From the NCBI RefSeq assembly GCF_035582795.1, contig NC_134373.1:12015501-12079500 (forward strand): a stretch of DNA of 64,000 nucleotides, in the 5' to 3' direction. Shown in pieces: positions 1 to 13,560 of this stretch. The stretch's first letter is position 1. Each line of letters starts with the position of its first letter. The DNA is from Mycteria americana. Its lineage: Eukaryota > Chordata > Aves > Ciconiiformes > Ciconiidae. A program made the translations under genes and the position numbers. A model generated the notes under the pieces. The model was given only the letters and a program-made list of their open reading frames with translations. It had not been told where the DNA came from and ran no database searches.

Positions 1-616
1 AAACATCCAACAGAGAACTGCATTTTATGAAAAAAGCATGTAATCTTCTTGCTGAATCTTACCATAAATAGATAAAATTCTAAAAAATACAAAAGAATTC
101 AGATATTCTAGAAATCGGACAAAGTACTCCATGTACACCCCTGATAAAAGCATTAAGGAACAATGGTGTTTCACTGTTCTCTGACACACGAGCCTAATTC
201 AAATTAGGCAGGTGAGAGAATGCTTCCAAAACTTGTTTTAATGCTAACCTCTTCAAAAAAATTAAACAGTTCAAAAACAACACACACAAATATATCACAA
301 AGAGCAATTCAACGTGAGCTCCTTTACTCTGTCCTTTACACATCAAAATCCCCATGTGCAGCAGTCACTAGATACACCACAAAACTTTGATTCAATTTTC
401 GAGCCGAGGTGCTTTCACAGATGTGAGTTAAGCTAACAGGCAGAACTTAATGCTACAAACTTAGACAAAAACATCACTTCACATCAACCACTAGATGTCA
501 GAATATAATTACTTCTTGCCTGACTTGCCTGAATCTACTGTTTACTTAAGGTGAAAAACTCCTACACGATTAACCATTCAAAACTTGTTATGCGTTTTCC
601 AGTTCGCCATAAATAC
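1..616 (-). other. SF3B1: SF3B1 intron 7 (partial)
   Basis: AT-rich intronic sequence left of the exon 7 donor. No exon encoding the next SF3B1 segment is visible and I see no repeat family I recognise. Confidence 0.8.
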
Positions 617-851
617 CTCTTTCTGTTTTAGGTGTTTCATCCCATCGATTTTTACGTGCACTGGAAGTGGCACCTCCATGGCCTGGTGTTGCATGACCAG
701 GTGTGTCCCGTCCAGGGGTTGCAGCTCCTGCTGGTGTATGACTGGGAGTTGGATCCCATATTTTTGAGCCTGGGGTTGCACCAGGAGTTTCGCTACCCTT
801 TGCACGGCCTGGAGTTTCATCCCATCGCAGAGATGGTGTATGTCCAGGAGT
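617..851 (-). CDS. SF3B1: SF3B1 coding exon 7 (last exon in the window)
   Basis: 235 nt, residues 221-298 plus one base. It is a run of TPG repeats around three tryptophan motifs: LRWDETP (Trp230), KIWDPTP (Trp252) and NRWDETP (Trp290). Acceptor tgtatag, donor AGAG|gtattt. The next exon, expected to begin with DTPGHGSGW, is not in the remaining 616 bases, which are intron 7. Confidence 0.97.
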
Positions 852-3800
852 CTATACAAGACAAACCCAAAAGTATTAATATCTCTCATACTATACAGTA
901 AAAGACTGCTAGTTGCTCTTTTTTAGTAGAGTAAGAAACTTCTGAAATTCAAGAGGATTAGCATTAATAATGTATTCTGTAGATAAGCTGATGAACACTA
1001 GGATTGTTACCTCTGCTTGATCCCAACTGGATAATTTTTTAGGTGTAGCACCAGGAGTCTGATCAGCTGTCTGATCCCAACGCCGTTTGCGTTTTGAAGG
1101 TGGCTGAGATGCAGCTCCATTGACGACTTTAAGCTCTCCAGCTTTAGCTTTTTCAGCTAGTTGTTGCCTAATTTCCCTCTATTCAAGGGCACAAGAAGAC
1201 AAACAAAAGAAATAGATTTCTTAAGAAGGCCTCTTCAGATTATACCTTTAAAAGAGATTTTCCAGCTGTATTATATCTTTTTATACTATTTTTTGAGGTT
1301 TTACTCAAATAACATGCAATTAGCTACTGTTTTAATTTCAAGTTCATTCTCTTTTCAAATTCTTCTATACTTAACAGAGCAGCTCCGTGTTTGGAGGGGC
1401 TGTTTTTAAATTGATTTTTTATAAAAGCCATTATTACAACAAGTGTAAACGGATGGAGAATTTCGAGCATTATCCGCTTCTGTCACCTGTATGTATGCCT
1501 TAAAATCATTACACATCTGTTTCAAACAAGTTCCACTTCAGTAAATTAAAGGTGGATGAGTTAGAAAATGCATTCATGTGAGTTATATCCCACGACACAA
1601 AAAAGCCCTGAAATTCTTATTTAAAATTCTGAGATGACATTGTTAAAACAGCACACTAACCCAGACTGTTTTTCACTTATCAATGGATCCATAAACAATA
1701 AGACTGTGAAAATGATGAACTAATTTCTCAATTAAGGTAAGTCAAGTAGGGTAAATCAATGTAAATCTACAGAGGTCACTGGAACTACAAGATCTTGCTC
1801 CAATTAACAAGATGTCACTGTAGGTATTACACAAGAAATTTGATTATATTACCAGTATCTTCTTACCTATTAAAATGAAATTTTAATAGCCATGAATAAA
1901 GCATGCACTTTTACTTTTTTTTTCTTTTTTAATATTTAAAACCAAATGTCAACCTTACACCACTTCTTAGTACTGCAACATCTGTTATAAGTGCTTCAAC
2001 AAAAGCCTTTTAAAACCTCCCTGGATTCCCTTTAGACAGAGCTCACAAAAACAAACATCTCTGACACTGAATACCCCTCAGTGACTGTTACTTTTTGTCT
2101 CTCAACCTCTGAAAGAAAATAAACAACAAAAAGTTCAAGTGCTATAAAAAAAACCACAGATTAAAATATTTTGAGACTATTTCTCCCTTCATTGTTTAGG
2201 TATTATATAGAACAGATGTTTTTCAAAACTTTCATCTTTAAATTCTACTGACATTCAACATGTGAAGAACAGGGTTTTCCAAAGAAAAGGACTTTTAAGT
2301 CAAGACAAAAAGTTAACAGGATTTCCGTTCCCACTCTCTTAACATGCTTTCAAAGGCTATAAAATGAAACTAAGTTCAAGTGGAAAACCCTCCCCTCCAC
2401 ACACCTCTTCTTTTGTTAAATGCTGTTCACGCATAACATCCATGTATGTTCTGGCATTCATTTTAGGATCTGGTGTCTTCCCTCCTGCGGAAGAGAACAG
2501 CAACAGGAATGGAGCACAATGAGTACAGGATAAGCAGAAACTACTGACTTTTTCTATTGTCCTGCTCTAACATTATATTATTCCATGATCAGTTAATTTT
2601 ACTTTTTGATTGAAAATTTTAAAAATTACATGTATCTTACGTTTATTCAGTTTGCTGATCAATTTAACCTGTTTGAACACAAACATAACTACTGCAGTTT
2701 CAAACAAATATTTTAAAGCCGATATAAATGGTAAAATGGCAACAGAGTTAAGAGTCTTCAGAAGTGATGGGTTCCTGGGTTGCTAATCCGGAATACGTAC
2801 ACTTTCGTGCCTTTGTCTCCATCAGCAGTTCTGACTTCAAGCAGCAGAATAGAAGCCTAGAAAATTATCTCTTTACCATTAGTAACACTTTGGAAAGATA
2901 TTTATATTCAAAACATTACCTTGTGTAAGCTGTTAAATCCTAGTTGTTATCTGACTATAAATAACTATTGCATACCTAAGTAATGTTTAAAATGTTTTAT
3001 CATAAAGACCCATTTATAAGTTTGACAAATCTGGACATGTCTCCCAGATCTTCTAGTGTCACATATTGTAAAAGGGCTTCATTTAAAAAAAAAAAAAAAA
3101 AGACAAACAAAAAACCCCAAAAAACTGTTTGATGACACTTTCCCCCTCTTCTCTTCTCAAGGTACAATTGTGATTGGGAGCTGAATGTAATACAGTACAT
3201 ATACCACCACAATGATACTCACAGGTAATGGGTTTTGTATACCATATGTTGTTTTATGCTGTGTATCTTGCGTTAATTAAACTTTTAAATACTTTACAAG
3301 AAGCCCAACTTTATAAAAATGAGACTTGTCAAGAAAAACACTTTTCTTTAAGAAAAATGTGAAGCTTTGCTGTACAAGTGGTATAGCATTATAATTTAGG
3401 GAAAAAAATAGACTTCTTAAAACATTTCTATGCTGAAGATCATTGCCCAATTGGCTGTGTCATTCTGACACTAGCTTTGATAGGACTTTCCTTTGGAATA
3501 CTTTTTCACCATAATCTACACAGGATGTGTTGAACTGCACCCTTAAGAATGCAGACAGGACTGGCATATAGCAGTACTGCTGTAGGAAAGAAATTAAGGA
3601 CAGTTAGTATGGGCCTGTGAATTCTGACAATACATGTTTATATCAATTACAATTAAGCAAGTAAAATAATTAATATCCCTATTAATTCATGCAGGCTGAA
3701 ATTCTCATTTGTAAAACCTGCAAATTAGCTACTAATTTTAAGCCAACAGGCACCTTATTGCCACACGTGAAACTCACTCACCTGAAGAAAGTTTCTGTCA

Positions 3801-6800
3801 GACCCACTAGTACCCCTTTTCCTGACTTGCATTCTAAAATTATCAGAAGAGACTTGAACTATTAATAGTATCAAAGTCTTATATATGCTTTTGTTTCTTT
3901 TAGCTATACCACCTAAGTTTACATAGGATGGTAAGAATTAGGTGCTCTATTTTGAGAACTAGCATTTCAAAAGCAGTAACCCTGTAAATCTATGACTTGG
4001 AATGAAAACTTTCAAGGTACTGAAAGAATTTGAGCACTCAATACACAAGTTGTTCAAAGTATAATGCACAACCCAAAACAAAATGAAAAGAGAAACCTTT
4101 AACCCTTTGTGTTTCTATGGCAATGGCTCATTATTTTCTTGTCCTTCTACCTGGAAAGAAAACTTGTATTATAAAGATGAAGAATATGGCATCTAGGTTT
4201 TCAACCAAATCTCTATGAAAAGGGGATGTTTAAAACAAAACTAAGTTTATAAGCATGCCAACAGAAATCAAAGGGCTAAAGACAATTAAAGACAACAAAT
4301 TTCATACAGGGTATAGAAAAGTCAAAATAAATTACCATCTGCAAAAGGATCAAGACGCTCAGGGGAAATTATCATCATCCGCCTGTGCTTTTTGTACTCA
4401 TCTTCCCGATCTGCAATCTTTTGAGGACGGTGTTCTGCAAAAGGATCATACTAAAAACCAAAAAAGACTTGTTAGTCACATATGTATGAAGAACAATATG
4501 AAAAGTGTCTGGTAACCATAAGCCTGTACTAATTTTCAGTATTACTAAAAAGGCCTACTTTATTTTTAATCTCAACTATGCAGGAATGTCAAAACACTAT
4601 GCTAATATAAATTTTACTTCTGTAACTGGAATTTTATTTTTTTTTAACACAGAATTTCTTATGAAATAACTTCTGACAAAAATTTGCTATTTTAAGAAGT
4701 TTATTCACTTGTTACCAAAGCATTTCATGCTGTCAACTTTTCCCCTTCTTTTTGCACGGGGACCTAATGCTACTTCATACACTTTTAAATTTCACAGAAA
4801 AATACTCCAGGAATATAAAACCTAAGCGATTACATTTTCTTTACAAAAATACAAGTATAAAGGACATTAAGTTTTCCAGTTATTTTCATTTTTGAAGCAT
4901 TTGACCTATGAAAAGAAATTTTTTAATAGTTTATTGTATATGCCCACATTGCCTTTACATGCAGAAGTGCCAATTTTTATCACCCTGTGGAATTCTAAAC
5001 TAAAGCAGCAACAAGCTTACAGCAAGATTAAAATACCATAACCCTTTACACACAGCTTGTATTTCCAAAAGACCAGACCTGGCCTCAAAAAACTTTAACA
5101 CTTCTTTCCCCTAATACCTACAACAGTATTTTATTGTGCCTCCAATTAAGATGTACCTGTTCAGTAGATTGTGGTATGTCATTAAGCAATGCCACTGGAG
5201 CATGGTACCCTGGCTTCTTCTGGCCAAGCAAGCTTGTAGAAGGGTAATCATCATCATCCTGTCGGTAAAAAGACATGGCAAATTTGTCATGTTGATATTA
5301 TATTTAGATAAAATAATGTCAAATTAACATACTGTGGTCATAGAAAAGATGAAAATGCGCAACTAGAATAGTTAATTCCAAATTTTAGCAAGCTTTTTCA
5401 TATAGCTTGTTTTATTACTCCCAAATTGCTGAATCAGATAACCTACCCACATCACTAAAAAGGTAACCTTTTCTCTACAAGACTCAAGTATTCTGCAATA
5501 TGCTACATTTAATCAGGTATGCTGTCTACACTAGTTATACAAAAAGTCTGTATTTTGCATTAGCACTATTGATATAGTTCCCTAGCTGGCACGTGAAAAC
5601 TGGTGCACAGAAATTCAAACCATTTTTTTCTTAAAAGCCAGCTAGATATAGAACAAAATTTCAGTAAATAACCCTGTAAAAAAAAGATTCAGAAACAGTG
5701 AAAAATTCAGAAATATATTAATGTTAATTTAGGTATACCTTCTCAATCACAATGGCAATAACAAGTACTCAGAATGCGTAAGATGCTTTTACTATCTATT
5801 TCCTCATACTAGTAGCCGCTTTCTGTGCGATAATTTAAAGAAACACAAAAGAAAAACTGTTCTTAAAACTGTGACCTGATTTCAGTGAGACTCTGTAATG
5901 GAAATTTTTAATGAAGGAATTCTTAGAAGTCTACAAATGACACATAGTACATCACTAAAAAGCTATATCAACTAGTACTAAAGTGAACATAACAATCTTC
6001 TTTCCTCTTAAAAATATAATTCACTCAGTGTAATATGTAGTTGCCTATGTATTTATGGTCAGAACTGTAGTTTATGACTGCCCCTGCAACTGAAAATGTG
6101 GTCAAATGTTTAACCTTAGAAATTAACATAAAGTAATCTTACAAGCAGGATATGTAAGAAGAACATAATACAGTGAGAAAGCCAATTCTCAAAAATTAGT
6201 CTGAAATTTGAAATGAAGTAGAAATAGAAAACTTAAAATAGTCACTTAGTTTGTTGTTTATTAGATTTTTTTCTTCACCATCGTTTTCATCTTGTCAGCA
6301 ACAACAGAACACAGTTAATTATTCCAGTCAAGGCAGACAATGATTAAGTACCAGGCCACAACTTTTTGCCTTCTGCTTGGGCCTACATTGACTTTCAAAG
6401 CACAATTCATGAAGTACAAGCCAGACTTAGAACTTATGAGCTTCCCGGAAAAGACGTATTTGGTCCAATATGGCTTTAATGACAATAACTGCTTTTACTT
6501 CAGCAAATTCTATTAAAAATTACTCAAAATTAATTCCAAAATACTTAGGATGCATGCCCTAAACAAACAAATACATAAAATCACTTACATCTTCCAATTC
6601 AGTTGCTGCAATAGAAGTGACATATCCAGCAAACCTGCTGTCACTACCACCATAAATTTCTTGATCATAATATCCTGTGGAATCAAGGCCTACTCCTTGT
6701 GCTTCATCAAGAGCAGGCTTTTTTCCTTGAATTTCTCGAATTTGTGCTTCAATATCTAGGGTAAAGACACAAAAAAAAAAATCAAGTCTTTTTACACATA

Positions 6801-9800
6801 CACACAACATGTAATACTCGTTACTATGTACAGCAAACTAAGTTTTTCACCCAATTTCAAAGATTATCTCTAAAGAAATAAACAAATATGACACACAAAA
6901 CTACAAAAATCACGATGTTTATGAGCAGCTTTTCCTTAACTTGTAACATTATCCAGCACAGACTACTTCAATTGTATGGTCTAAAGCAAACTATTCAAAC
7001 CCACTGTTAACGTATCTCATCTTCCAACAGAGATAGCAGAGAAGGTAATTCACACCACAGTAATATTTCTCAACGCTACACTAACACAACACTTTCTTCA
7101 ACGAATGTAATCCTCTCATTAAAAAAGCCTTTCAAAATGTTATAATGAATTAAAAAAAACAATTTTGCTAATTTAAACAAATCTGTTCAAAAGAGCTACT
7201 GCATGAGTTGTTAAATCTGAAAACATTTAGTAAAACAACACTGCATTGTGTTATCTAACATATTGCAAAGCTGTATTATCTTTGAAGAAAAAAATTTTAA
7301 AAAAAAGAACTCTAATATGCCACTGGATACCAAGTTAACAGTTTCTTTTCACTCTGGCAGCTCAAATGTTATTTACTCATGACTATTCTTGCCTGTGCCA
7401 TCATCTTTGAAGAGTCTACTATTCTTCTGGATAACAAAAAGCTTACTCTTCAAACAGGACAAATAGGAGCTTTGTAATTCTTTTAACTTATCAGGGTCTG
7501 ACTCCGATCAACTCTGGTGGCCATCACTGACCTCAGAAATTTGATAGTTTCAGAAAGAACATTAACTTGTTAACCCAGAAAACAAGGAACCAAATTAAAC
7601 CATGCTTTCCTCCTACCTGTTGTAATGCAACAAGAAAATAAGTTACAGTAATCCAACTGTCTTCAACAAATGTAACTGTGATGTAGGTATACTAACGCAC
7701 AGCTAACTCCATAAAAATTATTACTGTTTCCATCTGAATTTTATTTGATTCAATAGATACGTAAAGACAATTATCCATACAATGCGAATTTCAGTAGGTC
7801 AAACAATTATTTTACTGGACAAAAAAATACCCAAGAGCTGCATTTCATGGCTGAAGGAATACCAAGGATCATGCTTGAGCACAAGGGTTGGACTATATGG
7901 TCTCAAAAGTCCCTTCCAACCTCAACGATTCTGTGATTCACCCTTTCCCATCTGAAGTGGTACTGCCTGCTACATTAACTTGAGGGAAGTTTGCCAATTT
8001 AGAAAAGCTACAGGAAAGTCTATTCACAAATAATCTTAAATCTTGACTATTCACTAGTTTTTTACTGTTGTTGCTCATTTCTCTTTTTCAGGACGAATAA
8101 ATTTCACAAGGTTTTCCCACCAAGATATCTTGCAAAAGACACTATGCTACAACATTTGCCAACAAACCTGGCAAAAATTAAATTAGGATACTTTTTTTTT
8201 TTTTAAAGGTAAGATTATTATTGCTAATCCAAATTATTGGACCTGAGACATAAAGGGGGGGGTGAGGGGTGGTTTTGGCAATTTTTTTATGTTTGAAAGC
8301 CTGCAGATCAGAATTGCTTAGTTTAAAAGTTTAAACTGTCAGTCCTGTAAACTCCAAGACTTAAAGTCTTGGCTTAAAGTCAAGTCAAGGCTGGGTCCTT
8401 TTCTCATCACAAACTGCCACTAATAAAAACAACAACAACAAAAAAACACACACAAAAAACCCCACCACACTGCAAGCCAAATTATGCCTCCTGTACAAAG
8501 GCATGTTTTCTATAGAGGTAACTGAACATGGAGTTTTACCTGACAAATCTTTGCTATACAGCTACGAGTGAGAATAGCAGGATTAAGTGTTCATGTACAG
8601 CCCGCAGGACTGGCAGTTAGAAACACTGACTTCACTTCAAGCACTGTAAACCTGACAGCAAATCTGCAATTCCTGTAGTGGTATAGCGGGGAACAAGAGA
8701 AACAGTAGAACTACGTTTCTAAACTCATCAGGAGTCCCATGCACAGAAGATACATCATAGTAGCTGATAAGGAGAATCTTGCTCCAGCCAGTTAAGGGTT
8801 TCCATCAAACTTCTGCAGAGATCTAGAACAGGGTAATTTGGACAGTCACCTCTGCATTACAGAAACTCAAGGTATCTGCCTTGAACTCATGAGAAGCTGA
8901 AACCTGACAAAAGCCTTATACTGCTGTCCACAATCACCTGCTGAATCCTGCCCCCAGGTACATCCAGCTCCCCCTAAAATCCTGCACAGCATAGGGATTC
9001 CAGTGAGTCCAGAACTTGAGACACGTTGCTCCCCAATATGTTACTTCCTGGAGAAGCAGCAGAAAGAAACTACTGCCGAATTAGGGATCCCTGTCTTGCC
9101 CACAGAGGTCTCTGATCATCTTCAGAGGCACACCACACGTATCCTGTTTACCAGTTCATCTTAAGGTATTCCATTTTTGTGAAGGCGTCCTATGGCATGG
9201 TTATGGAACTGATACAACTCAAATACTTTTCTCACAGCTTTTTTTAGTCATTTCTGCTTCTTCCAAAGAGCAGATAAAGTTCCCGATTCCTTTTGCAGCC
9301 TGGTGCAATGCAGCACTGGGGTGAAAGGGAATACCTGAAGCTTCCGTTGCTACCAAGGACAACATTACTAGCACCAAGTGCTTTTAAAGTACAATTACAT
9401 TGTTTCTTATTTCTAAAGAGCAGTTACTAGAACAACACACTGCCTCTTTAGTAGCATATTAAGTCCTGATGGCGTATCCATAGCTGTAACCAACTTCAAC
9501 ACAAAAAAGCCTACAGATCTTGCCTACAATGCAAAAGCCTTTCCCTCATCTGTCCACTGAATCAACCTGACCATATAGCTCAGCCAAATAAAGCACCAGT
9601 AAGTACCCTGCCATGCAGGATGGGCCACAGAGATTTGCTGGTGCGTGGGCTCCCACCACTACCACCATCAACAGAGTCTATTAAAACAACTGTGGGATTT
9701 CTGCAGCAAAAGCATTAGTAGAAAAATATTTTCCTATTAATAGTTCTTACCAAGACTTTACATACTAAGGCCTTGTTCTCATTTTATTTTTAAAATAGCT

Positions 9801-12800
9801 ATATTTACTGAAGAGGGTACAGATCTCATTTATTATTGGCCTTCACTTTTAAATCACAATGACTACAACTGTTTGCAGACTAAGGAGCATTCTCATTTTC
9901 TTACAGCAAAACCTGCTGGGTTCTCTATACCATAAAGGAAAGTCTGCATAGGGTCTATAGGGTCAACAAACCACCACTTATGGCCACCATAATTTTCAAC
10001 TAATGCCATGCAGTCTCTAAGTGCTAGTTTAAATGAAGCACTCTGAAGAGAACACCCATTTGACATGCCACAAAACCCCTTTAACCAGAAGGTCTAAAAG
10101 GTATGCAGCCAGAGGTAGCCTGACTGCCAGTTTAGAAAGCATCACACATTTAGCTGGAAAAGACTATTTTGATATTAAAGATGTGTTTACCTTCCTTGAG
10201 CTAACTGGCACTTTCTTGAAAAAGCTCACAGCCTATTTAACAAAGCACTTAAATACAAATCAAACCAAGAAAGAGTAATCACAAAGCTGAAAAATACATT
10301 GTGTAAAGCAAAGTACTTGTTTGATTATTTAGTCAATCAGGACATAAACAGAAACTCCAGTCAAAGAGAAACAGTAAAGGGACTGGGATTTAAAAAAAAA
10401 AAAGGGGGGGGGGGGTCCTACTGATCATTCCTTTTTCTGTATTTTACTCTATTTAATATATTTTGGTATTTTAAAAGAAGTAACTTTAACATGCACAATT
10501 GATTTGAAACATACCATAAATGTTGACTATTATTAAAGTCAACATATTTGAATTCAAAGTCACTGAAAATCTAGCTCACAGCCAGATCACAATAGCCTTT
10601 CTCAAAATATATACTCTATTACCATACCATGTAGTTCTACTTGCAATCTTTGGAGTGTAAGACATTATTCAGCATGAAAAAAGAAAGACGAATCAGACCC
10701 TGTACTGAAGTAGTATTTTACAGCGTAAATAGTTTCTATGTTTTCATGCCTTATCATATTTTTGCACATTTAGCTTGCCCTGTGCAGCTTTATTTCTAGC
10801 TACTTTAGCACTCTCATACATGTTAGGTCTATTACGTTTGGAGATGTCTTCTTTCTTTTCTGAGCAACAAAAAAAATGATGCAAATTAAAAACTACCTTC
10901 GACAGCATTCAAAACTCAAGCATTTATTCAGGCTTTATAAGCTTCCATTTAAAACTTTACTTTTCAGCCTAAAACAGAGTTCCCCCCTAAGCTATGTGAC
11001 TGAAACAATCTCAAACTGTTTTGAGACCTCTTTCAAGTTGTGTCTTGAACACATCAATCAACAAGTATTTAACAAACAGTACAAAGGTGTGAAAAATCTT
11101 CTAAGACAATTTAGTAACAAACAACTCAATTTGGAAAATCAGTCAGGAACTGAAAAAAGTAAAATAGAATAGAACTTAGAAGAAAAATAATCAAGCTGTT
11201 CAGCTAATACCTCCATGTTGGGAAAGACAGTATTACGTGATCATACCCAGTTATACATAATTTTTTATTTAACTACCTACACCCCCCCCCCTTAAAACCT
11301 GTTCTGATACAACACTAATCAAAACACATGCAACTGGAAGCAAGTCAATGTTTTCATTAAATTCAATGGACCACCATTTTCAATAAATAAGCAATTTAAG
11401 TTAAAAAAAACAACAACAAAACCCCAACAACTCTACCATTTTATTATTAAAAGCGCTTTAGGTAGTATGAGAGGCAGAGCATTTTGGTGGGTAATACTCA
11501 CTTGGGTAGTATCTCACTCAAGTCCTACGCATGTCACAGCATACAAACAAAACAATTTCTGTAATTCTAAAAAAATGTTCTAAAATGCTAAAAATTAAAA
11601 TAAAATTAAATTAAAAAAAAAAAGTGAGGACAACTGTTTAAGCTTTTCTTCATCCATAAACTCAAATTAGGGCTGCAGTGTTAAAGACTACATTAACTTC
11701 ACTTCCAGGGGAGATGATGCCTCTCCATTTGAAAAGTTTTTTCAGTGCCAAACTTACTGCCCCCAAAGGTAATGAATACCTGGGCGCCCTGCCTACCTCA
11801 CAGTGTACAACCACTGTCCAGAGATAGTTTTTGATTAGTGAATTACGGATGTAAAATTAACATAGTACACAACAGATCCCCTATCATACGCAGAAACATG
11901 AGTAAAAAAACAAAAGCAAAAACACAGAAGCAGTACAATTCTAAAAACTATTCCTCCTTGCCTGAAGATATTTAAGAGCGGGGCAAGCCACAGACATTGT
12001 CCATGAAGAATGCTTTGATTCATGCTATACAGAGCTGGAAGCAGTGGTGAACACAGTCACAGAGCACCTCCGAGAATAACATACTGCCTATGAAAGCCCT
12101 CACTCATTAAACCGCTCAGAGACCAGTTTTCCTACGTAAACACCCAGCCGGCAGGAAGCCTCTGTGCTAAAACAGCAGCTGAAACGCTTGAGACCTCACA
12201 CTGCTTTTTCCCCTCCTTCGGGGCATTTTTCTCAGTAAGCACCACGTCGACACCACGCTTAGTAACAGCTCAGGCCATGCTGGCTTTCAGCGGGCAACAC
12301 CCGTTCACCCTCCCTCTCTGGCCTCCTGTTTACTACGGACCCAGGCCGGAGAACTCGGTCAAGAGAATAAACGTGTGTTATTGACATTTAGGATGCGAAA
12401 CTGCAGAGGCGTACAGACTTTTACTGAGCGCTCGACGCGAGCGCCAGGAAGGGGCCGAAGCGGCGGGGGCCGAGAGGTGCGCGCAGTGATCGGGATCGGA
12501 GGCGAGGAGTGGTCCACGGGCGACCCTTCGCGGAAGCGCCACTCACTCTCAGCTTTCTGCTGGCAGGTGGGAGCCCAGCCGGGACCCGTGCCCCAGCGGC
12601 GCCGCCGCCGGCCCCGTCAGCAAAACCGGAGCTAACCGACACCGCTCCCGCTCACCTCCTCCCCCGCGCGGGCCTGGCAACCGCCACCCGCTCCCCCCAC
12701 GCGTGCACAGTGAGAGCCCCCCCTCAAGCCGAGTGCCCCACGCAGCCCCACCCCCTCAGCCCCCGAGCGCGAGGAGGCGGCCGGGGCATGGCGGTGATAC

Positions 12801-13006
12801 AAGCGGAGACGCCATTACAAACAGGCCCGGCCCGCCCGCCGCGGGGCGAGCCCGCCCGGCCCCCACCCGAGGAGCCGGGCCTGACGCTGCCCAGAGTCGG
12901 GAAGAAATACAACCAAAAGACAAGGGTCGAACGCGCAGCTACAGGGGCGCCGCTGCAAGTGCTTTTCGGGCCTTTTACCTTCGTGGGTCTTGGCGATCTT
13001 CGCCAT
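617..13006 (-). CDS. SF3B1: SF3B1, splicing factor 3b subunit 1 (5' part, exons 1-7 only)
   Basis: Largest subunit of the SF3b complex of the U2 snRNP; it helps anchor U2 at the branch point in the nucleus. Seven coding segments join in phase on the minus strand: 12979-13006, 6589-6755, 5157-5258, 4336-4450, 2405-2484, 1011-1178 and 617-851. They total 895 nt, giving 298 residues plus one base. The start MAKIAKTHE and the following [13 protein letters not shown] match SF3B1. Residues 165-298 form the TP-rich, intrinsically disordered region with tryptophan motifs at residues 198, 216, 230, 252 and 290. These correspond to five of the seven RW/SW U2AF-ligand motifs known in human. The p14-binding segment and the HEAT repeats must lie beyond the left edge. 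Introns are 6756-12978, 5259-6588, 4451-5156, 2485-4335, 1179-2404, 852-1010 and 1-616 (partial). Identification is firm; human comparisons are from memory. Confidence 0.97.
1011..1178 (-). CDS. SF3B1: SF3B1 coding exon 6
   Basis: 168 nt, residues 165-220. It begins [19 protein letters not shown] and carries the basic KRKRRW motif, the first U2AF-ligand-like tryptophan (residue 198), followed by [16 protein letters not shown] (Trp216). Acceptor gaatag, donor GCAGAG|gtaaca. It reads NGAASQPP where I recall NGAAASQPP in human, one Ala fewer. Confidence 0.97.
2405..2484 (-). CDS. SF3B1: SF3B1 coding exon 5
   Basis: 80 nt, residues 138-164: [18 protein letters not shown], then REQHLTKEE. Acceptor tccgcag, donor GAAGAG|gtgtgt. 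Confidence 0.97.
4336..4450 (-). CDS. SF3B1: SF3B1 coding exon 4
   Basis: 115 nt, residues 100-137 plus one base. [19 protein letters not shown] is followed by the [19 protein letters not shown] segment. Acceptor tttttag, donor GATG|gtaatt. Confidence 0.97.
5157..5258 (-). CDS. SF3B1: SF3B1 coding exon 3
   Basis: 102 nt, residues 66-99. It starts with four Asp codons, then [17 protein letters not shown], and ends in PQSTEQ. Acceptor accgacag, donor CAG|gtacat. The stretch reads DDDDYPSTS where I recall DDDDYSSSTS in human, so one residue appears to be missing. Confidence 0.97.
6589..6755 (-). CDS. SF3B1: SF3B1 coding exon 2
   Basis: 167 nt, residues 10-65, from [19 protein letters not shown] through [13 protein letters not shown]. 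Acceptor ccctag, donor GAAGAT|gtaagtga. Read-through past the donor gives a false VSDFMYLFV tail, which is intron. Confidence 0.97.
6756..12978 (-). other. SF3B1: SF3B1 intron 1
   Basis: A 6.2 kb first intron. Apart from a CR1 3' end at 7865-7941 it holds homopolymer and simple A/G, A/C and C tracts (for example 10391-10416 and 11281-11290). The GC-rich right end, from about 12380, belongs to the promoter CpG island. Open frames inside it (such as 10033-10278 and 10876-11172) have no recognisable protein and no splice context. Confidence 0.75.
7865..7941 (+). mobile_element. CR1 LINE 3'-end fragment
   Basis: The stretch carries the CR1 3' signature on the plus strand: GGGTTGGACTATATGGTCTC, then a CCCTTCCAACCTCAACGATT block and the terminal ATTCTGTGATT repeat unit. 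It is a short 5'-truncated copy inside SF3B1 intron 1, antisense to the gene. Its presence supports a bird or other sauropsid source. Confidence 0.85.
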
Positions 13007-13560
13007 TTTGTCCACAGCGAACAACGCCGAGGCGGAACTGGCGCGGCCCCGCCACTTCCGCTACAAGGGGGAAGGCCGAGAACTCAGTGCGCAAGCGCGG
13101 CTGTGGGCCTCGCCGCATCCAGCGAGGCACTGGCGCCTTGCGCAAGCGCAGTATCGGCGGCAAGCAGACGCCACTCCGTCGGTTGGGCCGTCACTCGGGC
13201 CCGGGCTCAAGCCTCGTCCACCTCGTGATGGATAGCGCGACCAGCGAATGACAGCGCGGCTGAGCGGCACGGAGGCGGGCGCTGGGGGGCGGGTGCTGAG
13301 GTGACCGGTAACGGTCCGTCCTGGGCAGGGTGAGGCGGCGGCGGGCGCGGCTCGGGGTGCGCTGTGGGTTGAGGGGAGGTCAGACTGCGGGTAGAGGACC
13401 GGGATGGCCCCGGACGGTTGACAGAGCATCCCCCGCTGCCGCAGGAGAAGGCGCGGCTGGCGCTGCTCACGGCGCTGGCCTCAGGAGAAGCGACCGCCGG
13501 GTGTCGGGACAGCAGGACAGGGCTCGGAAGGGGGCTGAGCCATTTGTGGTGCCGGGCCAG
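12380..13560. promoter_or_regulatory. SF3B1: SF3B1 CpG-island promoter
   Basis: A GC- and CpG-rich block spans the first exon. Just upstream of the ATG are an Ets-like CACTTCCGC (about 13048-13056) and two copies of TGCGCAAGCGC (near 13088-13098 and 13139-13149), a variant of the NRF-1 half-site palindrome. No TATA box is evident. Large open frames on both strands here are products of high GC and are not called as genes. Confidence 0.75.
12979..13006 (-). CDS. SF3B1: SF3B1 coding exon 1
   Basis: Encodes MAKIAKTHE plus the first base of Asp10. The start ATG occupies 13006-13004 and the donor is GAAG|gtaaaa. The 5' UTR continues to the right of 13006, but its start cannot be fixed from sequence. 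Confidence 0.96.
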
